From JBFMFB01 sp040752115 (lineage in GTDB: Bacteria > Pseudomonadota > Gammaproteobacteria > Burkholderiales > Sulfuricellaceae), in contig JBFMFB010000019.1 in NCBI GenBank assembly GCA_040752115.1, positions 1 through 47,705 on the forward strand: DNA of 47,705 nucleotides, written 5' to 3'. Position numbers and translations under genes: made by a program. How positions within the stretch are numbered: position 1 is the first letter of the stretch; each line of letters starts with the position of its first letter. The notes under the pieces were generated by a model. That model saw nothing but the letters and a program-made list of their open reading frames with translations. It was not told the origin of the DNA and searched no databases. Shown here one piece after another: positions 7,248-15,508 of this stretch.

Positions 7248-8681
7248 ATGTTACGCAAAACCAAAATTGTAGCCACGCTGGGCCCCGCCTCGAACGATCC
7301 CAAGGTGCTCGACCGCATGATCGAGGCAGGGGTGGACGTGGTGCGCCTGAATTTTTCTCACGGCAAGCCGGAAGATCATATCCAGCGCGCAGAGATGGTG
7401 CGCTCGCTGGCGCGTGCCCGCGGCAAGACCGTCGGCGTGCTGGTAGACCTGCAAGGGCCGAAGATCCGCATCGGCAAATTCCACGGCGGCAAGATCATGC
7501 TAGCCAACGGCGACACCTTCATTCTGGATGCCACTTGTCACACGGGCAGCCAGGAGCGGGTCGGGCTCGATTACAAGGAGCTGCCCAACGACGTCTCCCG
7601 CGGCGCGACGCTTCTGCTCGATGACGGCCGGATCGTGCTGTGGGTGGAGCAGGTGGAAGGCCCGGAGATCATCTGCCGGGTGGTGCAGGGTGGGGTGCTG
7701 TCCGACAACAAGGGCATCAACCGCCAGGGTGGCGGCCTGTCTGCGTCGGCGCTGACCGACAAGGACATGGAGGATATCAAGACCGCAGCGGCGCTCAAGG
7801 CTGATTACCTGGCCGTCTCGTTTCCGCGCAACGGCGCCGACATGAAACTGGCGCGCGACCTGATGCACGCCGCCGGCGGCCACAGCATGCTGGTGGCCAA
7901 AATCGAGCGCGCCGAGGCCATCCCGGCACTGGAAGAGATTCTCGAGGTTTCGGACGTGATCATGGTGGCCCGCGGCGATCTCGGCGTGGAGGTCGGCGAC
8001 GCGGCGGTGCCGGCATTGCAGAAGCGCATGATCCGCATGGCGCGGGAGCGCAACAAGCTGGTGATCACCGCTACCCAGATGATGGAATCCATGATCACCA
8101 GCCCGATTCCCACCCGCGCGGAAGTTTCCGACGTGGCCAACGCCGTGCTTGACGGTACCGATGCGGTGATGCTGTCGGCTGAAACCGCGGCGGGGTCCTA
8201 CCCGGTGGAGGCAGTGGCTGCGATGGACCGGGTGTGTTTCGAGGCGGAAAAGGAGTACGAAACCTCGCCGGCGAACCTGCGCATGAGAGGAGAGTTCAGC
8301 CGGATCGACGAATCCATCGCGATGGCGGCGATCTTCACCTCCAACCACCTGAAGATCAAGGCGATTGCCGCCCTGACGCAATCCGGCTCCACCCCGCTGT
8401 GGATGTCGCGCGCGAACACTGATGTGCCCATCTATGCGCTGACACCGCAGGTCGAAACCCGCCGGAAAGTCACGCTGTTCCGCGGCGTCTATCCGGTCAA
8501 CTTCAAGATGTCCACGCACGACCGGGAACAGCTGCTGCGCGAGGCCGAAGACGAGCTGCGCCGCCGCGGCGCGGTGCGCGACGGGGACATCATCGTGCTA
8601 ACCATCGGCGAGGCCATCGGCAAATCGGGCTTCACCAACACTCTGAAAATCGTGCGGGTGGGCGACTACCGGAAAGTCTGA
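7248..8681 (+). CDS. pyk: Pyruvate kinase
   Basis: 477 residues, normal length for a type II enzyme. It converts phosphoenolpyruvate and ADP to pyruvate and ATP. It begins with the conserved RKTKIVATLGPAS, has RLNFSHG, the catalytic-lysine segment LVAKIERAEA, the metal site MVARGDLGVEV, and the ITATQMMESM signature. The C-terminal regulatory domain is complete. It starts 37 nt after pgk and ends 60 nt before fba, consistent with co-transcription. The run of T after the stop (about 8705-8711) has no good preceding stem, so I do not call a terminator. Confidence 0.97.
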   Translation: MLRKTKIVATLGPASNDPKVLDRMIEAGVDVVRLNFSHGKPEDHIQRAEMVRSLARARGKTVGVLVDLQGPKIRIGKFHGGKIMLANGDTFILDATCHTGSQERVGLDYKELPNDVSRGATLLLDDGRIVLWVEQVEGPEIICRVVQGGVLSDNKGINRQGGGLSASALTDKDMEDIKTAAALKADYLAVSFPRNGADMKLARDLMHAAGGHSMLVAKIERAEAIPALEEILEVSDVIMVARGDLGVEVGDAAVPALQKRMIRMARERNKLVITATQMMESMITSPIPTRAEVSDVANAVLDGTDAVMLSAETAAGSYPVEAVAAMDRVCFEAEKEYETSPANLRMRGEFSRIDESIAMAAIFTSNHLKIKAIAALTQSGSTPLWMSRANTDVPIYALTPQVETRRKVTLFRGVYPVNFKMSTHDREQLLREAEDELRRRGAVRDGDIIVLTIGEAIGKSGFTNTLKIVRVGDYRKV

Positions 8682-8740
8682 GGTTTCGGCACCGCATCCT
8701 GAATTTTTTTGTTTTCTGCGGAATTTTTGAGGAGATCACT

Positions 8741-9805
8741 ATGGCACTGGTATCAATGCGTCAATTGCTGGACCACGCGGCGGAAAACGGCTACGGCCTG
8801 CCCGCGTTCAACGTCAACAACCTGGAGCAGGTTCAGGCGATCATGCAGGCCGCCGACGAATGCAACAGCCCGGTGATCATGCAGGGCTCCGCTGGCGCCC
8901 GCAAATACGCCGGCGAGGCGTTCCTGCGCCACCTGATCGAAGCGGCCATCGAAGCCTACCCGCACATCCCGGTGGTGATGCACCAGGATCACGGCGCAAG
9001 CCCCGCAGTGTGCATCCAGGCGATCCGCTCCGGCTTCTCCAGCGTGATGATGGACGGCTCCCTGCTGGCGGACGGCAAGACTCCCTCCAGCTTCGAATAC
9101 AACGTCGACGTCACCCGCAAGGTGGTGGAAATGTCCCACGCCATCGGCGTGTCGGTCGAAGGCGAGCTGGGCTGCCTGGGTTCCCTGGAATCCGGCCACG
9201 GCGAGAAGGAAGACGGCCACGGCGCCGAAGGCGTGCTGAGCCACGACCAGCTGCTGACCGACCCGACCGAAGCCGCCGAATTCGTCAAGGCGACCGGCGT
9301 CGATGCCTTAGCCATCGCCATCGGCACCAGCCACGGCGCCTACAAGTTCACCCGTCCGCCCACCGGCGCGGTGCTGCGCATCGACCGCATCAAGGAAATC
9401 AACGCCAAGATCCCGAACACCCACCTGGTGATGCACGGATCGAGCTCGGTGCCGCAGGACTGGCTCAAGATCATCAACGAATACGGCGGCGCGATGGGCG
9501 AAACCTATGGTGTGCCGGTCGAGGAAATCGTCGAGGGCATCAAGCACGGCGTGCGCAAGGTCAACATCGACACCGACCTGCGCATGGCTTCCACCGGCGC
9601 GATCCGCAAGTACCTGGCGGAAAACCCCAAGGATTTCGATCCGCGCAAGTTTTACGCCGCGGCGACCAAGGCGATGAAGGAGATCTGCAAGGCGCGTTTC
9701 GAAGCCTTCGGCTCCGCCGGCCAGGCAGCCAAGATCAAGCCGATCATGCTGGACAGGGTCGCAACCATGTACGCCAAGGGCGAACTGAAAGCGATCGTCA
9801 AGTAA
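8741..9805 (+). CDS. fba: Fructose-1,6-bisphosphate aldolase, class II
   Basis: 354 residues, zinc-dependent. It cleaves or forms fructose-1,6-bisphosphate (and in Calvin-cycle organisms sedoheptulose-1,7-bisphosphate). HQDHG at 81-85 carries the catalytic aspartate (D83) and a zinc histidine (H84). GTSHGAYKF near residue 198 and HGSSSVPQ near 235 complete the metal and phosphate sites. Length and sequence match the subgroup often called cbbA. GAGGAG lies upstream of the ATG. It is the last gene of the carbon block, followed by a clear intrinsic terminator. Confidence 0.96.
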   Translation: MALVSMRQLLDHAAENGYGLPAFNVNNLEQVQAIMQAADECNSPVIMQGSAGARKYAGEAFLRHLIEAAIEAYPHIPVVMHQDHGASPAVCIQAIRSGFSSVMMDGSLLADGKTPSSFEYNVDVTRKVVEMSHAIGVSVEGELGCLGSLESGHGEKEDGHGAEGVLSHDQLLTDPTEAAEFVKATGVDALAIAIGTSHGAYKFTRPPTGAVLRIDRIKEINAKIPNTHLVMHGSSSVPQDWLKIINEYGGAMGETYGVPVEEIVEGIKHGVRKVNIDTDLRMASTGAIRKYLAENPKDFDPRKFYAAATKAMKEICKARFEAFGSAGQAAKIKPIMLDRVATMYAKGELKAIVK

Positions 9806-9822
9806 GCTCTTGCGGCAGCAAG

Positions 9823-9849
9823 AAAAGGCGGCCCCGTGCCGCCTTTTTT
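9823..9849 (+). terminator. Intrinsic terminator after fba
   Basis: A perfect 10-bp stem (AAAAGGCGGC, 9823-9832; GCCGCCTTTT, 9838-9847) around a 5-nt loop, ending in six T residues. It lies 18 nt after the fba stop and closes the carbon block before dusB. Confidence 0.9.
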
Positions 9850-9936
9850 GTCCCCGCCGCCGGGTCTGCGAATCCTTTTACTGGCGGCGCCGTTCGTTAT
9901 AAAATTACAGTCTTTTCCGAAAAAAATCGTCGCTCC

Positions 9937-10950
9937 ATGCGCATCGGTCCCTACACGCTGAAAAACAACCTGATCGTCGCCCCCATGGCGGGCGTGACCG
10001 ATCGGCCGTTCCGCCAGTTGTGCAAGCGGATGGGGGCGGGCATGGCGGTGTCCGAGATGGTGACCAGCAATTCGCTGCTTTACGGGAGCGAGAAAACCCG
10101 GCGCCGCGCCAATCACGACGGGGAAGTCGAGCCGAAATCGGTGCAGATCGCGGGCGCCGACCCGGAGATGCTGGCGGAGGCGGCGAAATACAATGTCGGG
10201 CAGGGCGCCCAGATCATCGACATCAACATGGGCTGCCCGGCCAAGAAAGTGTGCAATGTTCAGGCCGGCTCCGCGCTGTTGCGTGACGAGTCGCTGGTGG
10301 GGCGCATCCTCGATGCGGTGGTGGCGGCAGTGGACGTGCCGGTTACCCTGAAAATCCGCACTGGCTGGGATACCTCCAGCAAAAACGCCTTGTCCGTTGC
10401 GCGGTTGGCCGAAGCAGCCGGCATCCGGGCGCTCGCCATCCATGGCCGTACCCGTGCATGCGGCTACCGCGGCGAGGCGGAGTACGACACGATTGCCGAG
10501 GTGAAGTCCAGGGCAGGCATCCCGGTGATCGCCAACGGCGACATCACGACACCGGAAAAGGCTAAATACGTGCTCGGCTACACCGGCGCCGATGCCGTCA
10601 TGATCGGCCGCGCGGCACAGGGGAGGCCGTGGATTTTTCGGGAAATCGGACATTACCTGGCGACCGGCGAGCACCTGCCGCCGCCGGAAGTGAGCGAAAT
10701 TCACCGCGTGCTGCTCGAACACCTGGAGGATCTGTACGGTTTTTACGGCGAGTACACCGGCCTGCGCATGGCGCGCAAGCATATCTCCTGGTACACCAGG
10801 GGGCTGGCCGGTTCCGCTGCGTTCCGTCATGCCATGAACCGGTTGCAGTCGGTGAAGGAGCAGGCGGCGGCGGTTGATCTCTTCTTCGCCGAGCTTGCTG
10901 CCCGCGGCCGACGGCTGGAATACGCAACGGAGGAGCGGGCCGCGGCCTGA
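9937..10950 (+). CDS. dusB: tRNA-dihydrouridine synthase B
   Basis: 337 residues counted from ATG 9937 (MRIGPYTLKNNLIVAPMAGV). It reduces uridines in the tRNA D-loop using FMN and NAD(P)H. The catalytic cysteine is C100 in DINMGCPAKKV; the flavin and RNA-binding motifs IHGRTRACGYRGEA and VIANGDI follow. The open frame continues far upstream into fba, but the ATG at 9937 marks the start of homology. It is followed by fis after 34 nt, the same dusB-fis pairing as in enteric bacteria, implying one transcript. Confidence 0.96.
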   Translation: MRIGPYTLKNNLIVAPMAGVTDRPFRQLCKRMGAGMAVSEMVTSNSLLYGSEKTRRRANHDGEVEPKSVQIAGADPEMLAEAAKYNVGQGAQIIDINMGCPAKKVCNVQAGSALLRDESLVGRILDAVVAAVDVPVTLKIRTGWDTSSKNALSVARLAEAAGIRALAIHGRTRACGYRGEAEYDTIAEVKSRAGIPVIANGDITTPEKAKYVLGYTGADAVMIGRAAQGRPWIFREIGHYLATGEHLPPPEVSEIHRVLLEHLEDLYGFYGEYTGLRMARKHISWYTRGLAGSAAFRHAMNRLQSVKEQAAAVDLFFAELAARGRRLEYATEERAAA

Positions 10951-10984
10951 CCGCTTTTCAAGGCTTATCGGAGTTTGCAGCATC

Positions 10985-11221
10985 ATGATCAACGAAAATG
11001 AAGTGGCTGTTTGCATCCGCAAGGCGATGGACAAGTATTTCACCGACCTGGACGGAGAGGTGCCCAGCGCCGTCTACGACATGGTGGTGGGGTGCGTGGA
11101 AAAGCCTCTGCTGGAAACCATTCTGAAGCGCGCCGAGGGAAACCAGACCAAGGCGGCGGAATGGCTGGGCATGAACCGCAACACGCTGCGCAAGAAGATG
11201 AAGATATACGGCATCAAATAG
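10985..11221 (+). CDS. fis: Fis-family nucleoid-associated DNA-binding protein
   Basis: 78 residues. Fis bends DNA and regulates rRNA, recombination and growth-phase genes. The C-terminal 28 residues (NQTKAAEWLGMNRNTLRKKM within them) are the classic Fis helix-turn-helix; the N-terminal part provides the dimer helices. It lacks the longer N-terminal beta-hairpin arm of the 98-residue enteric Fis, as is usual in betaproteobacteria. ATG 10985 follows GGAG. It is preceded by dusB and followed by purH after 58 nt. Confidence 0.93.
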   Translation: MINENEVAVCIRKAMDKYFTDLDGEVPSAVYDMVVGCVEKPLLETILKRAEGNQTKAAEWLGMNRNTLRKKMKIYGIK

Positions 11222-11279
11222 CAAAACCCGCACCGGCCACGACTTATTTCCCCCATTTCAGCGACAGGCTTCTTTCATC

Positions 11280-12842
11280 ATGACCATCATCAAGCGGGCG
11301 CTCGTCAGCGTTTCCGATAAAACCGGCGTTGTCGAATTCGCGCGCGGGCTTTCAGAATTCGGCGTGGAAATTCTCTCCACCGGCGGCACCGCCAATCTGC
11401 TGCAGGAATCCGGCGTGCCGGTGACCGAGGTGGGGGACTACACCGGTTTCCCGGAAATGCTCGACGGGCGGGTGAAGACCCTGCACCCAAAAATCCACGG
11501 CGGCATTCTCGGCCGGCGCGATCTGCCGGCGCACGTCGCAGCGATGAACGATGCCGGCATTCCGGCGATCGACCTGGTCGCGGTCAACCTCTATCCGTTC
11601 GGCGCCACGGTCGCTCGCGCGGACTGCACGCTGGAGGACGCGATCGAGAACATCGACATCGGCGGTCCGACCATGGTGCGCGCCGCCGCCAAAAATTACC
11701 GCCACGTAGCGGTGGCGACCGATCCCGCCGACTATCCGGCGCTGCTCGCGGAGATGAAAGCAAGCCAGGGGGCGGTTGGACAGGAGATGCGCTTCGAATT
11801 GGCGAAGAAAGCTTTTTCGCATACCGCCGAATACGACGGCGCGATCAGCAACTACCTCACTGCCTTGGACGCCCAGGGTCAGCGCCAGGCGTTTCCGCAG
11901 CGCCTCAATCTCCAGTTCGCCAAGGTGCAGGATCTGCGCTACGGCGAAAACCCGCACCAGGACGGCGCTTTTTACCGCGAAACCGTTGCCGTACCGGGCG
12001 CGCTTTCCAACTACGCCCAGCTCCAGGGCAAGGAGCTGTCCTACAACAATATTGCCGACGGCGACGCGGCCTGGGAGTGCGTCAAGACTTTCGATGTGCC
12101 GGCCTGCGTGATCGTCAAGCATGCCAACCCGTGCGGGGTGGCTATCGGGCCGGATAGCCTGGAGGCCTACCGCCGCGCCTTCGCTACCGATCCGACATCG
12201 GCCTTCGGCGGCATCATCGCCTTCAACCGGCCGATCGAAGCCGCCGCCGCCGAGGCGGTGATTCAGCAGTTCGTCGAAGTGGTGATCGCGCCGGCCGTGG
12301 CGCCCGAGGCGGCGGCGATTTTTGCCCGGAAATCCAATGTCCGCGTCTTGTCCGTGCCGCTCGAGGCGGGCGCCAATGCGCTGGATCTGCGCCGCGTCGG
12401 CGGCGGGCTGCTGGTGCAGACGCCGGATACGCTCAACATTCAAGCCGCGCAACTGCGGGTGGTGACCCAGGCTCAGCCCACCCCGCAGCAACTGGAAGAT
12501 CTGCTGTTCGCCTGGCGCGTGGCCAAGTTCGTCAAGTCCAACGCCATCGTTTTCGCTGCCGGCGGCCAGACCCTGGGCGTGGGCGCCGGCCAGATGAGCC
12601 GTGTAGACTCCACCCGGATCGCCACCATCAAGGCGCAGAACGCGGGCCTGAGCCTAGCCGGTTCGGCCGTGGCATCGGATGCCTTCTTCCCCTTCCGCGA
12701 CGGCGTCGACGTGCTGGCCGCGGCGGGCGCGAAAGCAGTGATCCAGCCCGGCGGCAGCATTCGCGACGACGAAGTGATCGCCGCCGCGGACGAGCACGGC
12801 ATCGCCATGGCGTTCACCGGCGCGCGGCATTTTCGGCATTGA
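11280..12842 (+). CDS. purH: Bifunctional AICAR formyltransferase / IMP cyclohydrolase
   Basis: 520 residues, performing the last two steps of IMP synthesis. The N-terminal methylglyoxal-synthase-like domain (about 1-150) carries ILSTGGTANLL and the DGRVKTLHPKIHGG motif of the cyclohydrolase. The C-terminal AICAR transformylase domain includes KHANPCGVA near residue 280 and FAGG-type QTLGVGAGQMSRVDS near 440. Full length. The following gap to purD is filled by a nonamer hairpin repeat (element D). With purD and purE it forms a purine block. Confidence 0.97.
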   Translation: MTIIKRALVSVSDKTGVVEFARGLSEFGVEILSTGGTANLLQESGVPVTEVGDYTGFPEMLDGRVKTLHPKIHGGILGRRDLPAHVAAMNDAGIPAIDLVAVNLYPFGATVARADCTLEDAIENIDIGGPTMVRAAAKNYRHVAVATDPADYPALLAEMKASQGAVGQEMRFELAKKAFSHTAEYDGAISNYLTALDAQGQRQAFPQRLNLQFAKVQDLRYGENPHQDGAFYRETVAVPGALSNYAQLQGKELSYNNIADGDAAWECVKTFDVPACVIVKHANPCGVAIGPDSLEAYRRAFATDPTSAFGGIIAFNRPIEAAAAEAVIQQFVEVVIAPAVAPEAAAIFARKSNVRVLSVPLEAGANALDLRRVGGGLLVQTPDTLNIQAAQLRVVTQAQPTPQQLEDLLFAWRVAKFVKSNAIVFAAGGQTLGVGAGQMSRVDSTRIATIKAQNAGLSLAGSAVASDAFFPFRDGVDVLAAAGAKAVIQPGGSIRDDEVIAAADEHGIAMAFTGARHFRH

Positions 12843-12851
12843 TCTGGGTTA

Positions 12852-13019
12852 AACCTAAGAAAAGCATTTTGGCCACGAATGACACGAATGTTCACGAATA
12901 TTCAGGATGTCGCTCATGGGGCCGTGCTTGCCGGAATGGTATGTTCCAAGTCCTTGGCATCGGATTGTTTTTATTCGTGGCTATTCGTGTCATTCGTGGC
13001 TAAACGCCGTATTTAGGTT
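12852..13019 (+). repeat. Nonamer-arm hairpin element D (ACACGAATG units)
   Basis: The left arm (12872-12900) is CCACGAATG, ACACGAATG and a third CACGAAT unit. The right arm (12972-13000) on the minus strand reads CCACGAATG, ACACGAATA, GCCACGAAT. The outer 18 bp pair exactly, then 3 mismatches, then 8 more pairs, around a 71-nt loop. Short outer ends AACCTAA (12852-12858) and TTAGGTT (13013-13019) extend the symmetry. It fills the purH-purD gap; purD keeps an AAGGG site just downstream. Same unit family as element E at 36461. Confidence 0.85.
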
Positions 13020-13033
13020 GGAAGGGTTTTGTC

Positions 13034-14320
13034 ATGAAATTACTAGTCATCGGCGGCGGCGGGCGCGAGCACGCGTTGGCGTGGAAGCTTGCCCAGTCGC
13101 CGCGCATATCCAGAGTGTTCGTAGCGCCCGGCAACGCGGGTACGGCGCTCAACCCTGATCTTGCCAATGTCGCCATTACCGCGATTCCCGACCTGGTTGC
13201 CTTTGCCCGCGACGAGAAGATCGCCTTTGCCGTGGTCGGGCCGGAAGCGCCGCTGGCGGAGGGTGTCGTCGATGCCTTTCGCGATGCCGGGCTGAAAATT
13301 TTCGGCCCGACCCGGGGCGCGGCGCAGTTGGAAGCTTCCAAGGATTTCGCCAAGAGCTTCATGGTGCGCCACGGCATTCCGACCGCCGCCTATGCCACCT
13401 TCACCGATGCCGCCGAGGCGCACGCCTACCTCGAACGCCAGGGCGCACCGATCGTCATCAAGGCGGACGGGTTGGCTGCCGGCAAGGGGGTGGTGGTCGC
13501 CACTACGCTGGACGAGGCGCATGCCGCCGTGGACATGATGCTGGCCGGCAACAGGCTGGGCTCAGCCGGTGCGCGCGTGGTGATCGAGGAATTCCTCGCC
13601 GGCGAGGAGGCGAGCTTCATCGTCATGGTGGACGGCACGCATGTCCTGCCGCTCGCCACCAGCCAGGATCACAAGCGCCTGCTGGACGGCGACCAGGGCC
13701 CCAACACCGGCGGCATGGGCGCCTACTCGCCGGCGCCGATCGTCACGCCGACGCTGCATGCGCGGATCATGCGCGAAATCATCCAGCCCACCGTCGCCGG
13801 CATGGCCCAGGACGGCATTCCCTACACCGGTTTTCTCTATGCCGGCCTGATGATCGACGCGGCAGGCAACCCGAAGACGCTGGAATTCAACTGCCGCATG
13901 GGCGACCCGGAAACCCAGCCGATCATGCTGCGGCTGAAGAGCGACCTGACCGTCCTGCTGGAGCATGCCATCGGCGGCACCCTCGACAAGACCGAGGCGG
14001 AGTGGGACCGGCGCGTTGCCCTGGGCGTGGTGCTGGCTGCGGCGGGTTATCCGGACAACCCGCGCAAGGGCGACCCGATCCAGGGGCTGCCGCCCTCCAA
14101 GGGCGGCGCCGATTTCCAGGTGTTCCACGCCGGCACGGCGCTGCGCGGCAACGAAGTGGTGACCGCGGGGGGGCGCGTGCTGTGCGTGACCGCCCTGGGG
14201 GACAGCGTCAAGATCGCGCAGCAGCATGCCTACCAAATCGCCGACCAGATCAAGTTCGACGGCTGCCAGATGCGCCGCGACATCGGCTACCGCGCAATTC
14301 AAGCTGGGAGAAGACACTGA
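13034..14320 (+). CDS. purD: Phosphoribosylamine-glycine ligase (GARS)
   Basis: 428 residues of the ATP-grasp fold. It joins 5-phosphoribosylamine and glycine with ATP, step two of purine synthesis. Starts with KLLVIGGGGREHALAWKL, has the ATP-grasp segment IVIKADGLAAGKGVVVA near residue 147, DGDQGPNTGGMGAYSP near 218 and the metal-binding LEFNCRMGDPETQP near 285. Full length. Its stop TGA overlaps the purE start (TGATG), so the two are translationally coupled. Confidence 0.97.
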   Translation: MKLLVIGGGGREHALAWKLAQSPRISRVFVAPGNAGTALNPDLANVAITAIPDLVAFARDEKIAFAVVGPEAPLAEGVVDAFRDAGLKIFGPTRGAAQLEASKDFAKSFMVRHGIPTAAYATFTDAAEAHAYLERQGAPIVIKADGLAAGKGVVVATTLDEAHAAVDMMLAGNRLGSAGARVVIEEFLAGEEASFIVMVDGTHVLPLATSQDHKRLLDGDQGPNTGGMGAYSPAPIVTPTLHARIMREIIQPTVAGMAQDGIPYTGFLYAGLMIDAAGNPKTLEFNCRMGDPETQPIMLRLKSDLTVLLEHAIGGTLDKTEAEWDRRVALGVVLAAAGYPDNPRKGDPIQGLPPSKGGADFQVFHAGTALRGNEVVTAGGRVLCVTALGDSVKIAQQHAYQIADQIKFDGCQMRRDIGYRAIQAGRRH

Positions 14321-14826
14321 TGAACAAACCTTTTGTTGCCGTCCTGATGGGATCGGATTCCGACCTGCCGACCATGCAGGCGACCCTCGATACCTTGACC
14401 AGCCTCGGTGTGCCCTGGGAGGTCAAGGTCACCTCGGCGCACCGCACGCCCGAGGCCACCCACGACTACGTCAAATCGGCGGAAGCGCGCGGCTGCCTGG
14501 CGTTCATCGCCGCGGCGGGGCTGGCCGCTCATCTGGCGGGGGCGGTTGCCGCGCTCACCACCCGGCCGGTGATCGGCGTGCCGATGGATGCCGGCCCCTT
14601 GAACGGCATGGACGCCCTGCTCTCGACCGTGCAAATGCCGGGCGGGATTCCGGTGGCGTGCGTGGCGATCGGCAAGGCCGGCGCGAAGAATGCCGCTTAT
14701 CTCGCGGCGCAGATCGTGGCGGTGCAGGATGCCGCCCTCGGGCAGCGGCTGAAGGATGAGCGCGCCGCCAACGCCGCGCAGATCATCGCCAAGGACCAGG
14801 CGCTGCAGGCGTCTTTGAAAGGATGA
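14320..14826 (+). CDS. purE: N5-carboxyaminoimidazole ribonucleotide mutase (class I)
   Basis: 168 residues. Class I PurE rearranges N5-CAIR to CAIR and normally works with the ATP-dependent PurK. The motifs GSDSDLPTM near residue 12, TSAHRTPE near 40 and GVPMDAGPLNGMDALLS-type segment near 87-103 show the class I type. The start overlaps the purD stop. In many betaproteobacteria purK follows; here the next thing is a heptamer hairpin and tsaC, so PurK must lie elsewhere if present. The stop TGA is inside the first GGATGAA unit of that repeat. Confidence 0.96.
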   Translation: MNKPFVAVLMGSDSDLPTMQATLDTLTSLGVPWEVKVTSAHRTPEATHDYVKSAEARGCLAFIAAAGLAAHLAGAVAALTTRPVIGVPMDAGPLNGMDALLSTVQMPGGIPVACVAIGKAGAKNAAYLAAQIVAVQDAALGQRLKDERAANAAQIIAKDQALQASLKG

Positions 14827-14902
14827 AGGCGGAGGATGAAGGATGAATCCTCATAGCCCGCGCTGGCGTGCCTTTTCATCCTTCCGCCTTCCGCCTTCCG
14901 CC
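14821..14902 (+). repeat. Heptamer-arm hairpin element F (GGATGAA / GGCGGAA units)
   Basis: The left arm reads GGATGAA (14821-14827, containing the purE stop), GGCGGA, GGATGAA, GGATGAA. The right arm on the minus strand is GGCGGAA three times (14882-14902) and GGATGAA (14875-14881) in exact 7-nt phase. The loop is about 28 nt. The left arm also supplies GGAGG (14831-14835) and the ATG (14843) of tsaC, and the right arm is translated as part of the tsaC N-terminus. Confidence 0.8.
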
Positions 14903-15442
14903 TTGCTTTCTCAACTTCGTTCTCATCTCAAAAGCGGCGGCGTCATCGCTTATCCCACCGAATCGTGCTACGGCCTCGGCTGCGACCCACGCAACGCCCG
15001 TGCGGTGCGGCTGCTGCTGCGGCTGAAGCGCCGGCCGCAGCACAAGGGGCTGATCCTGATCGGCGCGGATTTTTCCCAGTTGCAGCGATTTGTTGCGCCG
15101 CTCTCCGCAGAGCAGCGGCAGCGGCTCGCCGCGACCTGGCCCGGCCCCCATACCTGGCTGCTGCCTACTTCAGCCCGGACGCCCCGTTGGCTGCGCGGCC
15201 GGCACGAAACGCTTGCGGTGCGGGTGACCGCTCATCCTGAAGCAGCGGGCCTGTGTCGCGCACTTCGCATGGCTCTGGTTTCCACCAGCGCCAACCTGGC
15301 AGGAAGGAAGCCGGCAAAAACCTATGCCGCCTGCGCCCGAGCCTTCGGCAGCGCCGTCCTGTCGATTCCCGGGCGGGTCGGCAAGCGCAAGTCCCCCTCC
15401 ACTATCCAGGATCTGGCCAGCGGGCGGATCGTCAGACCCTGA
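14843..15442 (+). CDS. tsaC: L-threonylcarbamoyladenylate synthase, TsaC/YrdC type
   Basis: 199 residues from ATG 14843. It makes threonylcarbamoyl-AMP for the t6A modification of ANN-decoding tRNAs. IAYPTESCYGLGCDP (about 34-48), the KGLILIGADF segment, WPGPHTWLLP and LVSTSANLAG match TsaC closely; C-terminal length is that of the short TsaC, not the longer Sua5. Homology starts about residue 21. The first 20 residues are encoded by repeat element F. ATG 14843 has GGAGG at 7-nt spacing, whereas the internal TTG at 14903 has none, so the longer form is preferred. Confidence 0.9.
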   Translation: MNPHSPRWRAFSSFRLPPSALLSQLRSHLKSGGVIAYPTESCYGLGCDPRNARAVRLLLRLKRRPQHKGLILIGADFSQLQRFVAPLSAEQRQRLAATWPGPHTWLLPTSARTPRWLRGRHETLAVRVTAHPEAAGLCRALRMALVSTSANLAGRKPAKTYAACARAFGSAVLSIPGRVGKRKSPSTIQDLASGRIVRP

Positions 15443-15476
15443 TTGTCACGCTGCCGTAACATCGCTGTCATACTAT
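15443..15476 (+). promoter_or_regulatory. PHO box and -10 of the phoB promoter
   Basis: TTGTCAC (15443-15449) and CCGTAAC (15454-15460) are two PhoB half-sites separated by 4 nt, followed by 10 nt and a -10-like TACTAT (15471-15476). A third half-site, CTGTCAT (15465-15471), continues the 11-nt periodicity. This is the classical layout of a PhoB-activated promoter, so phoBR is probably autoregulated by phosphate starvation. Confidence 0.8.
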
Positions 15477-15508
15477 CCGCGGCATCTTGACCGGAAAAGG
15501 AAATGCCC

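Noticed and set aside
8860..9936. Upstream extension of the dusB frame through fba
   Set aside because: It overlaps the certain fba gene in another frame; DusB homology begins at ATG 9937.
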